Positions 9,780 to 22,084 of a stretch of DNA of 64,000 bases are shown here, in pieces (the stretch's first letter is position 1; every line of letters begins with the position of its first letter). This DNA is from Owenia fusiformis. Lineage: Eukaryota > Annelida > Polychaeta > Sabellida > Oweniidae. The DNA lies in assembly GCA_903813345.2 (NCBI GenBank), contig CAIIXF020000010.1:124001-188000 (forward strand), given 5' to 3'. Below the pieces are notes generated by a model. That model was not told the DNA's origin and made no database searches. It worked only from the letters and a program-made list of their open reading frames with translations. The position numbers and the translations under genes are program-made.

Positions 9780-12645
9780 ATGAAAGCTGTGCATACAACT
9801 ATTTTGATGAACTTGCTAGTATATGTTATATTTGCCTGCAGTGATAAAATATTTTATTTATATATTTCATGAACTTGCATGTTATATTGGCATGTACCTA
9901 GGCCTGCCGCTATAGGATATTTTATATAAATATTTGATGAACTTGTTTAGTACATATTAATGGCATGTACGAGACATATAGTTATAGAATATGTTATGTA
10001 TATATTTCATGAACTTGCTAGTACATGTTATATTGGCCAACAGTTTTAGAATATTTTATGCATATATTTCATGAACCTGCTAGTACATGTTATATTGGCC
10101 AGCAGTTTTAGAATACTTTATGCATATATTTCATGAACTTGCTAGTACATGTTATATTGGTCAGTAGTTTTAGAATATTTTATGTATATATTTCATGAAC
10201 TTGCTAGTACATGTTATATTGGCCAACAGTTTTAGAATACTTTATGCATATATTTCATGAACTTGCTAGTACATGTTATATTGGCCAGCAGTTTTAGAAT
10301 ACTTTATGCATATATTTCATGAACTTGCTAGTACATGTTATATTGGTCAGTAGTTTTAGAATATTTTATGCATATATTTCATGAACTTGCTAGTACATGT
10401 TATATTGGCCAACAGTTTTAGAATATTTTATGCATATATTTCATGAACTTGCTAGCACATGTTATATTGGCCAACAGTTTTAGAATATTTTATGCATATA
10501 TTTCATGAACTTGCTAGCACATGTTATATTGGCCAACAGTTTTAGAATATTTTATGCATATATTTCATGAACTTGCTAGCACATGTTATATTGGCCAGCA
10601 GTTTTAGAATACTTTATGCATATATTTCATGAACTTGCTAGTACATGTTATATTGGCCAGCAGTTTTAGAATACTTTATGCATATATTTCATGAACTTGC
10701 TAGCACATGTTATATTGGCCAACAGTTTTAGAATATTTTATGCATATATTTCATGAACTTGCTAGCACATGTTATATTGGCCAACAGTTTTAGGATATTT
10801 TATGCATATATTTCATGAACCTGCTAGTACATGTTATATTGGCCAGCAGTTTTAGAATACTTTATGCATATATTTCATGAACCTGCTAGTACATGTTATA
10901 TTGGCCAGCAGTTTTAGAATACTTTATGCATATATTTCATGAACTTGCTAGTACATGTTATATTGGTCAGTAGTTTTAGAATATTTTATGCATATATTTC
11001 ATGAACTTGCTAGTACATGTTATATTGGCCAGCAGTTTTAGAATACTTTATGCATATATTTCATGAACTTGCTAGTACATGTTATATTGGCCAGCAGTTT
11101 TAGAATACTTTATGCATATATTTCATGAACTTGCTAGTACATGTTATATTGGCCAGCAGTTTTAGAATACTTTATGCATATATTTCATGAACTTGCTAGT
11201 ACATGTTATATTGGTCAGTAGTTTTAGAATATTTTATGTATATATTTCATGAACTTGCTAACGCATGTTATATTGGCCAACAGTTTTAGAATATTTTATG
11301 CATATATTTCATGAACCTGCTAGTACATGTTATATTGGTCAGTAGTTTTAGAATACTTTATGCATATATTTCATGAACTTGCTAGTACATGTTATATTGG
11401 TCAGTAGTTTTAGAATATTTTATGTATATATTTCATGAACTTGCTAGTACATGTTATATTGGCCAACAGTTTTAGAATACTTTATGCATATATTTCATGA
11501 ACTTGCTAGTACATGTTATATTGGCCAGCAGTTTTAGAATACTTTATGCATATATTTCATGAACTTGCTAGTACATGTTATATTGGTCAGTAGTTTTAGA
11601 ATATTTTATGCATATATTTCATGAACTTGCTAGTACATGTTATATTGGCCAACAGTTTTAGAATATTTTATGCATATATTTCATGAACTTGCTAGCACAT
11701 GTTATATTGGCCAACAGTTTTAGAATATTTTATGCATATATTTCATGAACTTGCTAGCACATGTTATATTGGCCAACAGTTTTAGAATATTTTATGCATA
11801 TATTTCATGAACTTGCTAGCACATGTTATATTGGCCAGCAGTTTTAGAATACTTTATGCATATATTTCATGAACTTGCTAGTACATGTTATATTGGCCAG
11901 CAGTTTTAGAATACTTTATGCATATATTTCATGAACTTGCTAGCACATGTTATATTGGCCAACAGTTTTAGAATATTTTATGCATATATTTCATGAACTT
12001 GCTAGCACATGTTATATTGGCCAACAGTTTTAGGATATTTTATGCATATATTTCATGAACCTGCTAGTACATGTTATATTGGCCAGCAGTTTTAGAATAC
12101 TTTATGCATATATTTCATGAACCTGCTAGTACATGTTATATTGGCCAGCAGTTTTAGAATACTTTATGCATATATTTCATGAACCTGCTAGTACATGTTA
12201 TATTGGCCAGCAGTTTTAGAATACTTTATGCATATATTTCATGAACTTGCTAGTACATGTTATATTGGTCAGTAGTTTTAGAATATTTTATGCATATATT
12301 TCATGAACTTGCTAGTACATGTTATATTGGCCAGCAGTTTTAGAATACTTTATGCATATATTTCATGAACTTGCTAGTACATGTTATATTGGCCAGCAGT
12401 TTTAGAATACTTTATGCATATATTTCATGAACTTGCTAGTACATGTTATATTGGCCAGCAGTTTTAGAATACTTTATGCATATATTTCATGAACTTGCTA
12501 GTACATGTTATATTGGTCAGTAGTTTTAGAATATTTTATGTATATATTTCATGAACTTGCTAACGCATGTTATATTGGCATGTACTGGAGCCTGCCGTAA
12601 TAAAATATTTTATATAAATATTTGATGAACTTGCTAGTACATGTT
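9780..12645. repeat. 62-bp satellite array with 20-unit higher-order repeats
   Basis: Roughly 45 tandem units of 62 bp carry the core TTCATGAACTTGCTAGTACA, then TGTTATATTGGCCAGCAG, then TTTTAGAATACTTTATGCAT. Variants (GGCCAACAG / GGTCAGTAG, TAGTAC / TAGCAC, TATTTT / TACTTT) recur in the same order 1240 bp (20 units) apart. The single TAGGATATTT variant, for example, sits at 10791 and 12031. Edge units (9780-10000 and 12575-12645) are diverged and carry longer inserts such as GGCATGTACC..GCCTGCCG, as expected of older flanking copies. Confidence 0.95.
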
Positions 12646-12761
12646 ATTGGTCAATTTAATATAAATATATTTTCTTGGCCTCAGAGCATCGGGTATTTGT
12701 TGAAGTCATTTTTGTGTATTGATTCCATATTAATCCCTTGCCAATCTTTATTACATAGATT

Positions 12762-13291
12762 CGTTCCATACACATATACTCACATCACTCACCTAATATG
12801 TATATACTCTGTTACATCACTCTCCCCATATACATATATATATATATACTCACATACATCACTCACCTAATATATATATATATATATACTCACATACATC
12901 ACTCACCTAATATATATATATATATACTCTATTACATCACTCACTCAATAGTTATTTTGCGCACTAATAGGCTACAAAGCGAATTCCATATCGTGAGGAT
13001 CAAACTGAAATCCACCAGGGCTAAATTTTTCTGATTTTAGAGATGATTGTATCATTTACAACCTTCTCCCTTGATTTTTGAAATTTGGTGAGTGATGTAA
13101 TAGAGTATATACATATTAGGTGAGTGATGTATGTGAGTATATGCATATTGGGTGAGTCATGTAATAGAGTATACATACCAGGTGAGTGATATATGTGAGT
13201 ATATATATATATATATGGGGTGAGTGATGTAATAGAGTATATACTGTACATATTAGGTAAGAGATGTATGTGAGTATATGTGTATGGAACG
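12762..13291. repeat. Palindromic TA-rich minisatellite
   Basis: The left arm, 12762 to about 12945, repeats ACTCACATACATCACTCACC with TATATA runs. The right arm, about 13082 to 13291, is its inverted copy with the units GGTGAGTGATGTA..GAGTATATA. The outermost bases CGTTCCATAC (12762) and GTATGGAACG (13282) pair exactly. The loop of about 135 bp is unique. Open frames across it (for example 12798-13034) are repeat artefacts. Confidence 0.85.
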
Positions 13292-13339
13292 AAATTCAAA
13301 ATGTTCAGAGTGTAACAAATGACATCCAAATTCTAAAAT

Positions 13340-13626
13340 TTCCCCAGACCCTTTGGACGGGTAGGAAGGAGGGGTTACCATGCATCCCAATGATGTATTT
13401 TTTTAATGTACATTTTTGTAATCCTAAAGGTCCATACTAAAGATATTTGCATGTTCCCAGAATGAAATATTGTCCTATGGTATCCATTGGTGGCCATCTT
13501 GAATTTTTGAAAGAGTTGATGTTAATTATCTCAAAGTACAATAACTTCCACAATTTTGAGAATTGAAAGTTGTAAGTGGTACCAAAATGAAGCTATTATA
13601 GTATCCCATATTATAAGATGTTATAA
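13340..13626 (-). repeat. Repeat X, left fragment
   Basis: This is an inverted copy of the right part of the intact repeat at 22668-23625. Shared blocks include ATCTTGAATTTTT, GAGTTGATGTTAAT, TACAATAACTTCCAC and GGTACCAAAATGAAGC. The copy is interrupted at 13626 by the 4161-bp element and resumes at 17788. Confidence 0.8.
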
Positions 13627-13942
13627 TAGGGTGGTCCAAAATATGGCGAAAAACCAACTTTGTTTCAGATCATCTTCCTCATTTCACTTACTGTTGTCCA
13701 TGACCTAAAACACCTGCACACCAAATTTTAAGACCCAAATCACATGGGAAATTTACCCACGCTTCGACTGAAAATTCGGTTATTTCATGATTTTTTGCTA
13801 TTTTCGATAAATTGTCATCTCCCTTTTCCTGGTATAATATGTTTCTATTTTTTCATAATAAACATTTTTGTAGGACTCTTTATTACGTCATAATACTAGG
13901 AACCCATACACCAAATGTTGAGACCCAAATCCCATGGGAAAT

Positions 13943-14347
13943 TTACCCACGCTTCGACTGAACACGGCTGTTTCCAACTGAACTTTTAATCAAATCTCCA
14001 GCTTTACTCCATGCAGCAGTAAACAAAGTCGCAGATTTATTCTGCCATTCAGTTACATGGGACTTTTTTCCAATTAGGTCAAGTTTAGAGTCTAAATGCT
14101 CAGAATGAAGTGATTTTAATTTATTCACTTTTTGATGATTAAAACAATAAAGGTATCCTTTATATTGTCCATCAAGAATTAGATGACAGCACCATATAAA
14201 CAAAAAGTTATGAATTACTTTAGAACATGTGTATTTGGAAAAATATGCGGTGATATACCAGGATATCAAATATCTGCCTATGCTATAACTGCTGCAGACA
14301 TTTCTGCTAGGGCTATTTACATGATGTTCAGCAGATCGCCCTTGCAT
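13943..14347 (-). CDS. 134-codon open frame inside the 4161-bp element
   Basis: The frame begins MQGRSAEHHVNSPSRN and ends in the element's left terminal repeat. It contains several Cys and His residues (CSSYSIGRY, WCCHLILDG, YCFNHQKVN) and an HSEHLDSKLDLIGKKSHVTE segment. I see no known domain. It is the longest frame in the element, but its last part runs through the conserved inverted terminus, so it could be chance. A Cys/His-rich remnant of a transposon protein is possible. Confidence that it is expressed is low. Confidence 0.2.
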   Translation of the reverse strand: MQGRSAEHHVNSPSRNVCSSYSIGRYLISWYITAYFSKYTCSKVIHNFLFIWCCHLILDGQYKGYLYCFNHQKVNKLKSLHSEHLDSKLDLIGKKSHVTEWQNKSATLFTAAWSKAGDLIKSSVGNSRVQSKRG

Positions 14348-16548
14348 ATTATTTAAGACTGAAATACAGTTTTGTTTAAATTCTTTTAAAATAACTTATG
14401 ATAGGGTCAATTTAAAACTTTTGCTAACAGTATTCTTATAAGGTTTATCTTTATAAGGTGTATGTTTTTATAAAAGCATAACTGTTTATAAAATGCGTCA
14501 AGAATTGAGAGTGAATTTGACTTACCAAATTGCAGCAAGGGACTATGATTAAATACCCATAAATGCGCTAATGCTCATTTCTAATCCAAATGTTAATCTA
14601 AGATAGATACTATATTATGTAAAAGTCAATCAATGAGTCACTTCAATATCACTTTACTTTCTTCAACTTTCTCCTCTTTATTTGTGGGGTAATATCCTGA
14701 AATTCTGGTTGCTGTTCAGTTCTAGTGATCATTGATACGCATGATTTTCTTAGCAAATGATGTTGTTAATAAGATCATTGTCTTATTAATGTCATATAAC
14801 ATTTACTGCCTATATATGTAGGGTGATACTGCGCCTCATCTAATGTTATATGAATTCCTTCTTTCGTTTTGATATTTTCAGTTACCTATTTTGCATTAAT
14901 TGGATTTACCTTTCTGCTTTTCTGTAAATGTTTACTTTTGAATGTAAAAAGCTTTTTGAACAAAACTGGCAAAGTGATTCTATGGATTTTGAAAAGATTT
15001 CCAGATGCATACTTGTTTATTTAATGAAGGCCATACTAAAATCCATGTTCTGTTACAATTTACAAAGTAAGAATCTTTAAAGGAGATGGTAACTTCAGGG
15101 AAACTAAACTTTAAGACAAAGGGGTGCTGTTATGACTTCTAAATATAGTTGTGCATATCTTGAATTGTTCTTTCCTGTGGTGTGTCATACTTTAAAAACA
15201 AATCACAACTTTTTTAGATAGAGGGGTGAGAAAGTATAGACTTTACACAGATTTATGTCCATTAAATGATACCAGATTTGATCAGTTATGTCTCAATTCC
15301 TTGAACCCCTTCTAGATGTTCACATGTTAATGTTTCTACCAGGAGCAATTAGACTGTCAACAAGTTAAACAAAGTGAATCTAGCTTGATTTATTGAATGG
15401 AAGGAATACAATGAGGGGGAAATGCTACACAACTTTAGCTAAAGAAGGCATGACCCAATTTAACCGGATATGGCTAAGAGCGCATGCTCAACATCTGGTT
15501 TAGATTAACAGTCAGAATGACCTGAACTTAAGGACAAGTATTAAAGATGCCAAAAACAAGCCATTTAAACAGCCGTGTGAAAAATTCGGTTATTTCATGA
15601 TTTTTTGCTATTTTCGATAAATTGCCATCTCCATTTTCCTGGTATAAAATGGTAGATGTCTTTTCATAATAAATATTTTTGGATGACTCTTTATTACTTC
15701 ATAATACTTAGGAACCCATACATCAAATTTTGAGACCCAAATCCCATGGGAAATTTACCCACGCTTCGACTGAAAAATTGGGTTATTTCATATACAATAC
15801 AATACATCTCTATTTTCCTGGTATTATATGTTTCTATTTTTTATAATAAATATTTTGGGAGGACTCTTTATTACTTCATAATATGAGGAACCCATACCCC
15901 AAATATGCACCAAATTGAGACCCTGGCCCCATGAGAAATTAATTCATGCTTCAACCAAAAACTTGTGATTTTCTGCGAATTTTCTCCTATTTTCAATAGA
16001 TCAACATTAATCTTATATTTAGTTTTTAAACATTTTAGGAGGACATTAATACGTTCCTGATACTAGGAACCCATACATTTAATATGTACCAAATGTTTAG
16101 ACCTGAACCCCATGGGAAATTCACGTTTGCTTTGATCATATACTTTTGATTTTTGTCGTTTAGAGCACCATATCATTGTTGTGTGATGTGCAATTTGTAA
16201 TAAATTGTATTACACGCTGTCTTAATTATCCTGTTTGGCCTTACATACGTTACATCGTGAAAGATGGTTATATAGTACTTTAAGGTAATTCCTTATTTTC
16301 CGTTTTAATGGCTTCCTAATTGGAGCCCCGTGTTTTTTCAGGAACACATAACTCATTCCATTCAGATGCACAAACAGTGTAAAAACATAGCACATAGTAC
16401 ATTATAGAAAATTACTAACCATCAACTAATAATCTAAATACATATTTGAACTCAGTGTAAAATTGAAAGAGCTGACCAAGTATGGAATGAGTTCCAGAAA
16501 TAACATTGGACTCCACTTAAAATTTCTGAACATACAGAATTACCTTAA

Positions 16549-16821
16549 GTGTTTCTCATTGCTCTTCCTATCTTCTACATTGTGTACTTTCAGGGCATGA
16601 ACATTTTCAGAGAAATGACAAAGCTCAGTGGAAGCTCGAATCCCTTGAAGATTTGGTACAGGCTTACTGGTTACAACAGAGACCATGCCATTGATACATT
16701 GATCAATCAAAAAATCATTTCTCCAAAGAAAATCAGATTTGACCTTACCCTGCAAAGATGTGTGAAAGAATATGACATCTCATACAAATCCAAACAAAGT
16801 CCTGTGATGTATCCCTACTGA
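16549..16821 (+). other. Possible captured exon-like segment in the 4161-bp element
   Basis: An acceptor-like TACTTTCAG (to 16593) leads into a segment with two overlapping open frames. One reads MTKLSGSSNPLKIWYRLTGY then NRDHAIDTLINQKIISPKK and runs to TGA 16819-16821. The other reads HEHFQRNDKAQWKLESLEDL then VQAYWLQQR before a stop. Both have non-repetitive, protein-like composition unlike the surrounding AT-rich sequence. It could be a host gene fragment carried by the element or a remnant of its own gene. I do not recognise either peptide. Confidence 0.25.
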
Positions 16822-17796
16822 AACCAACAAACCAAATCTTCAAGGCATTTGAGTTGCTGTCGAGTCATCACTTCTTAATATTAACCACAGTATATAAATG
16901 TACAAGTAAAAGATCCTAAATTTTCCCCAAACTACTGAATTTGTCGCCTTTCAATAAGACTTAAAGTCTTGATATTTAGGTGTTTCTTTGGATTAAGAAG
17001 GAATTACCATAATGTTTATTAACATATTATGCCCCTAAAACAGACATCATAAGCTATCATAAGCACCAGTTTTCAGTCAAAGCATGGGTAACGTTCTCAT
17101 TGGATTTGGGTCTCAAAATTTGGTGGATATTTGGTGTATGAGATTTTAGTATTATGAAGTAATAAAAAGTCCTCAAAAATGTTTATTATAAAAACATATC
17201 GTACCAGGAAAATGGAGACAGCAATTTATTGAAAATCGGAAAAAATGTGAAAATCACAATTTTTCAGTCAAACCATGGGTAAATTTCCCATGGGATTTGG
17301 GTCTCAAAATTTGGTGTATGGGTTTCTAGTATTATGAAGTAATAAAGAGTCATCCAAAAATATTTATTATGAAAAAATATAAACATATTATACCAGGAAA
17401 ATGGAGACATTAAATCTATTGAAAATCGGACAAAACTGTGAAAATCACAATTTTTCAGTCAAAGCATGGGTAAATTTCACATGGGATTTGGGTCTCAAAA
17501 TTTGGTGTTTGGGCTCCTAGTATTATAAGGTAATAAAGAGTCCTACAAAAATGTTTATTATGAAAAAATAGAAACATTTTATACCAGGAAAAAGGAGATG
17601 GCAATTTATCGAAAATAGCAAAAAATCATGAAATAACCGAATTTTTCAGTCGAAGCGTGGGTAAATTTCCCATGGGATTTGGGTCTCAAAATTTGGTGTG
17701 CAGGTGCAGGTCATGGACAACAGTAAGTCAAATGAGGAAGATGATCCGAAAGAAAGTTGGTTTTTCGCCATATTTTGGACCACCCTAATGTTATAA

Positions 17797-18410
17797 GTAT
17801 GCAAATAGTCTCATTTGCATAAAATGTGACATCATTGATCATAATGTTTGCCTCTTTACAACGGTATCGCACAATACCTTGCTGCCTGAGTGACCATAAA
17901 TGAGTGACCATAAATTAAATTAAATAAATAGGTACATTAATTTTGAACATATTTGCAATTGAAAGTTTTGGAAAAACAGACACTAAGTTATAACACTTCA
18001 CATGATTATGTTACTGAAAAGGGGCATGGCACTTCTTGAGAAAGAGTTGATGTTAATCATTTCAAAGTACAATAACTTCCATAGTTTTGAGAATTGAAAG
18101 CCGTACGGTGGTAACAAAATGGAGCTTTTGCAATAATTATGCAAATTTTTTCCATTTGCATAATATGTCACATCCTCTATCATTTTGGGCTTTTTTAAAT
18201 GGCAACGACCAATATCTCTCCCTCTGGGTAACAGTCTTGGTTATTCATGAGCATTTATGATTTTGAATATATAGGTACATTAATTTTGAACATATTTGCA
18301 ATTGAAATTTTGGAAAAACTTTGAAAGAAATTAAGTGTTGACACTTCACAAGATTATGTAACTGAAAGGGGGGTGGCACTTCTTGTTCAAAATGTTAACT
18401 TCTAAACACT
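17797..18410 (-). repeat. Repeat X, right fragment
   Basis: This continues the repeat interrupted at 13626. It is inverted relative to 22668-23340 and contains two sub-units, with AATTTTGAACATATTTGCAA at about 17937 and again at 18279. CATTTGCATAAAATGTGACAT and similar A/T-rich blocks match the intact copy. Short minus-strand frames here are not genes. Confidence 0.8.
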
Positions 18411-19508
18411 AATGTCTACTTCAAAGGCTGAAGCTGCTCTAGCAGTGTCATGTAGATAGAGCCTAATGTTGCTTATTGGTGAAATGTTGGCCAAATTTTG
18501 CAGCCTATGTGCACTGCTTACAAGTACATGAAGTGTTCATTATGATAGTGTAAGTCCAATATGACAGCACAATTCAAGTCAGGCTATTTTATTGTCAATA
18601 CGCACATATGCAAAAGTTGATCTGATGTGACATGTTAGAAGTGGTAGTGGTTAATAATGCCCGGATCAAAGAAACGCAAGATGGATATTGAAGATAGACC
18701 CAGATCAAAGTATGGCCATCCTCAGCCTCAATCATGACGCCATCTGTATTGTCCATCAGTGGGAGCAGTAACCCAAATACCGAGCATATGATTTAATGTA
18801 TGTGTCATTCAGTTGCCATGCACTTGGGGACAGTTGGCAGTTTCTTCCTTGCCCCAAAGTCTGAGGTTTGATGGAGTTGAGACCAGGTCAGGGAAAGCTC
18901 TTAAAGTGTGCGCCAAAGTTTAAAACTGCGCAGACGCACCGCTCTCGCTAAACTATATAAAGAGATTACCGGGTACACGATTCAGAGGTAAGCCAGGAAG
19001 GCGAACGATCTTCGTCTCGTGATGATTTCCCATATAATAGTAACCAGGGAAGTTTCACCATTGAAATTGAAAATTACTATTAGATATACTTTGTAGATGT
19101 TATTTATGAAGCTATTTAGTGTTTGCATCAATCAAATGGCTCATTTTGAACATATAAAAAGTATTTGTGTTTTGTTTCCCAGGGAATTGTATTGTATGTA
19201 GTACACACATAAATAGTGTACATTATACAGTACTTGAATAGCCTGGTTTACATAATATTGAAGGGCATGCTGATTACATGCACACGAGTACATGAATGAA
19301 GGCCTAATATTGATATACGTAGCTTGCATACCTAAATAAAAAATAAACTCTTCTAATCCCCTAATGTAAACACGGCGGTATACGTAGCCCGATTTATCGG
19401 GGACTTTAATAGGAAACTGAGCTCCTCTTGCTCCATGGACTAAAGGTCATTTCATTTCAAGAAGTGCTGAAGTGAGGGTTCCCGGGTAATGTAACAAATC
19501 TGAAAAGG
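18411..19508. other. Spacer with a promoter-like patch
   Basis: There is no gene. GC-richer sequence at 18905-19010 carries TATATAA (18954-18960) after GCGCAGACGCACCGCTCTCG and could be a cryptic promoter or the start of a decayed element. That reading rests on composition and the TATA motif alone. Confidence 0.25.
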
Positions 19509-21225
19509 TCACTTAAATTGGGGAGAAATGTCATAACGCCCTGATATATGACTTGAGTCAATGGCTTTAAGCCACTTGACCAGGTCCCTTGAATCTTCAG
19601 CTGTATTGTTCAAATCATGCAAGGTTTTGTCATAGTTCTTCTTTAGACATTTGATTCTTTTATCTTGCACTGTTGGTATTTGCTTGCCCTTTATTTTGAA
19701 CTGCATTGGAGAAAGCTTGCCATCAACCAAAACCATGCTTCTTGACCTGGTTGGTTTTTAACTTATGCAAGTCCAGTTTTCAATTCTTTCTATAGCTAAT
19801 AGAACACATCTGGTACCAACACTACTGAACTGGTCATAACTGGGATGTCATCCATGAAAGCTCTGTATGGTAGGTGTTTTGCACCTTCATTTGCTTGTGG
19901 AACCTTACACTGCATCATCCCTGCCTTGAGCAGAAAGTTCATGGATGTTACGAAGAGAACTACTGATACAGTGCAGTCTGCCACTATGCCTTTCTCCGAA
20001 CTCTGCTAATTAGTGGTATAATTGCCAAATGTATTGTGCAACTTCAAGAGGTTTGTGTGTCCCATTATCAGATTGACTACATCTGTTGATTTTTGTACAT
20101 GAAAGTGAACTTGTACTTCTACTATCAGTTAGTCAGGGACACTAGGTAGGCCTTAGGTCCAGCCAAACTACTGATTCTCTTTCTTGGCTTCCTTCACAAG
20201 TTGGCTTATTGCTGCTATATGCAGCCTTGATGTCTTGGGATACCACTTTTCCAAATGCTTGGTAGGCCAGTAGGAAATAACTGTGAGGCTTGACAACAAT
20301 GGCCCAGAAGATCTTTCCCTCAGCATCCAATAATGATGTCTACCTGAACTGGTTTTAGCTCCTTTGGAATGAAGCATATTTCCGCCAAAGCCCAAGTTCT
20401 GCAATATTTTTCTTGTTCAGGATGCTTGTAAGCAAGCGCCATACATATGTAGATGTATTAACAGCTTTCGGTAGTTCCTGTACACCCTGTATATCACATC
20501 TGTTGGACCTGAGTCCGAACCTTCCTGATGATTGTTCTTACCTTATCAAGCTTGAAATCTGAGATGGCAAACGGTTTTGATGATAAATCTGGTGGGATGT
20601 CAATTGGAAAATTACCGAATGGCATCTCTCGATCTTGGTCACCGTGTGCTGCCAAAGTATTTGCTTCTGCTTGATGCTGCATACATGCCATACTAGTTGG
20701 TACCCTTACAAGTTTGATGTGAGCTTATAGAGATTTTCAAAGAATGTCTTCCTGGTCATACGCTTCTCTTTTCCTGAGTGTTTCTATCTTTGGAAGAAGA
20801 ATCTTTGGATGACTAAGGTGAAGTAATCTCTTAAGAATCTGATGGGGCTCTCTGATCTTTTTCACTTTCCAGTGATGAAGCCGTCCACTAACACTGCGGG
20901 CTTCATCTCTCCTTCCGGAGAGAAGCGTTTGTCTTCTACTTGGCCCAACACAATGGTGTTTCACAGATGTTTCCTCCACTCCTCGTCCTCGCATCTGGGA
21001 TGAAAATTGTTGTAACTTGGACAAGAGCTAGCATATCGAAGAGGCTGGGCTCTGCATCCCACTTCTAATGGGTGCATAATTGCATACCACCCTCTTGTCT
21101 GCCTTGTCTCATCAAATAGGTCTTGGATTTTTAAGCTGATGAGATGTTTTAGTCGGTCTTCTGAAGGTACTGTCAGCTCATTGAAGATTATGGTCCTACT
21201 GTGTTTTGACATCAGCACTGAGTTT
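19509..21225 (-). pseudogene. Decayed reverse-transcriptase element
   Basis: Read on the minus strand, broken frames carry the signatures of a reverse-transcriptase family common in fish and marine invertebrate genomes. In order they are ELTVPSEDR with HPLEVGCR (21218-20961), a basic LRKREAY linker (to 20737), VRTIIRKVRT then DVIYRVYRNYRKL (20691-20430), LDAEGKIFWAIVVK and ESVVWLDL (20404-20142), PYRAFMDDIPVMTSS with the FMDD catalytic box (19984-19796), and WLKAIDSSHISGRYDI (19736-19509). Stops and frameshifts separate every block, so no protein is made. The ELTVP..EVGCR block precedes the RT here, whereas in the family as I know it that block follows the RT. This suggests the tail of one copy joined to the head of another, or a rearranged copy. 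Confidence 0.7.
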
Positions 21226-21589
21226 CTGGAAGAGGCCAGTTGAGAGCCCAGTCGGATGTCATGGACTGAGTATATTGGACTGAGGTAGAGGCTTAATACA
21301 TATTGAGTTAATTATATAGCTTTAAACTAAATACTGTGGGTACCCATTTCAGTTCATTGCTTATCCTAAGTAAGATGATATGGGGATATGTGGTCATTCG
21401 TATTTTTCGTATTTGTATACTTCAGTAGTACTAAGTCCAAAAGATATACAGATTTTATATCTTTGGCTGAAATTTAAATGTCTGCCAAAAAGACCAACAA
21501 AAATTTCTGAACAAGCTATGAATACTGGACATCACTTCTAAAAGTCAAAAGCTACATTCTACAGCCGGGGGGGGGGGTCACTGTATATA

Positions 21590-22060
21590 AACCTTGACAG
21601 GTACCTCTTTTAACATTTAGTATGGCAATGGATCCAAATTTTAGGATCTGGAATTAGAATGCCCCCAAATTATGACTTTTGAGGTATGACAATGGTTGGA
21701 TTTTTCTACTTTGTGGTACAAGAATGGTCATGGTGAATATGTTACCTCTTACTTGTGGTATGGGATTGGTGTAGTTTTTATAAATGCCCTTAATTTGAGG
21801 TTGTTTTGGATCGATTTCCTAAAAGTTCTGCCTTCATCCAGGGGCTTTAGACATTATTTGGTTTGGCATTAGTCCTATGTTTGGACATTTGGTATAGCAT
21901 TGGTCTTATATTTTTGGGTATTTGGTATGGCTTTTGGGCTTTATTTTGGTTGGTATATGAACACATTGAACTTTGACAGATTGGTATAGGAACATAATGA
22001 TATCTGAGGGCACAGCATAGGACCCCTACAGAATTGTGTATTCAGTGAACCCCTGGGTAT
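21590..22060. repeat. Diverged interspersed repeat, copy 1
   Basis: Blocks such as GGTATGGCTTTTGGGC, TTGACAGATTGGTATAGGAA and CAGCATAGGACCCCTAC reappear in order, with divergence, at 24330-24607. The left side also holds a poly-G run and imperfect TGGTATGG-type units. It is non-coding. Confidence 0.6.
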
Positions 22061-22084
22061 TTTACAGATGATACATTGACTATA

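Larger units (their letters stand above)
13627..17787. mobile_element. 4161-bp element with inverted termini and 9-bp target duplication
   Basis: The ends are TAGGGTGGTCCAAAATATGG (13627) and its complement (17768-17787). Inverted identity extends inward for about 200 bp, through CCCATGGGAAATTTACCCAC and TATTTTCGATAAATTG. The nine bases ATGTTATAA flank both ends (13618-13626 and 17788-17796). The uninterrupted copy of the host repeat near 23335 has one ATGTAATAA-like site there. Sub-terminal blocks of about 180 bp carrying ATGGGAAATTTACCCA are tandemly repeated at both ends (13733-13985, 15590-16140, 17040-17700). A 9-bp duplication fits the Mutator (MULE) class best, but no MULE transposase is recognisable, so it is probably non-autonomous. 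Confidence 0.8.

Noticed and set aside
12798-13034. Open frames rich in Tyr/Ile/His near the TA minisatellite
   Set aside because: They only translate ACTCACATACATCAC/TATATA repeats, on both strands.
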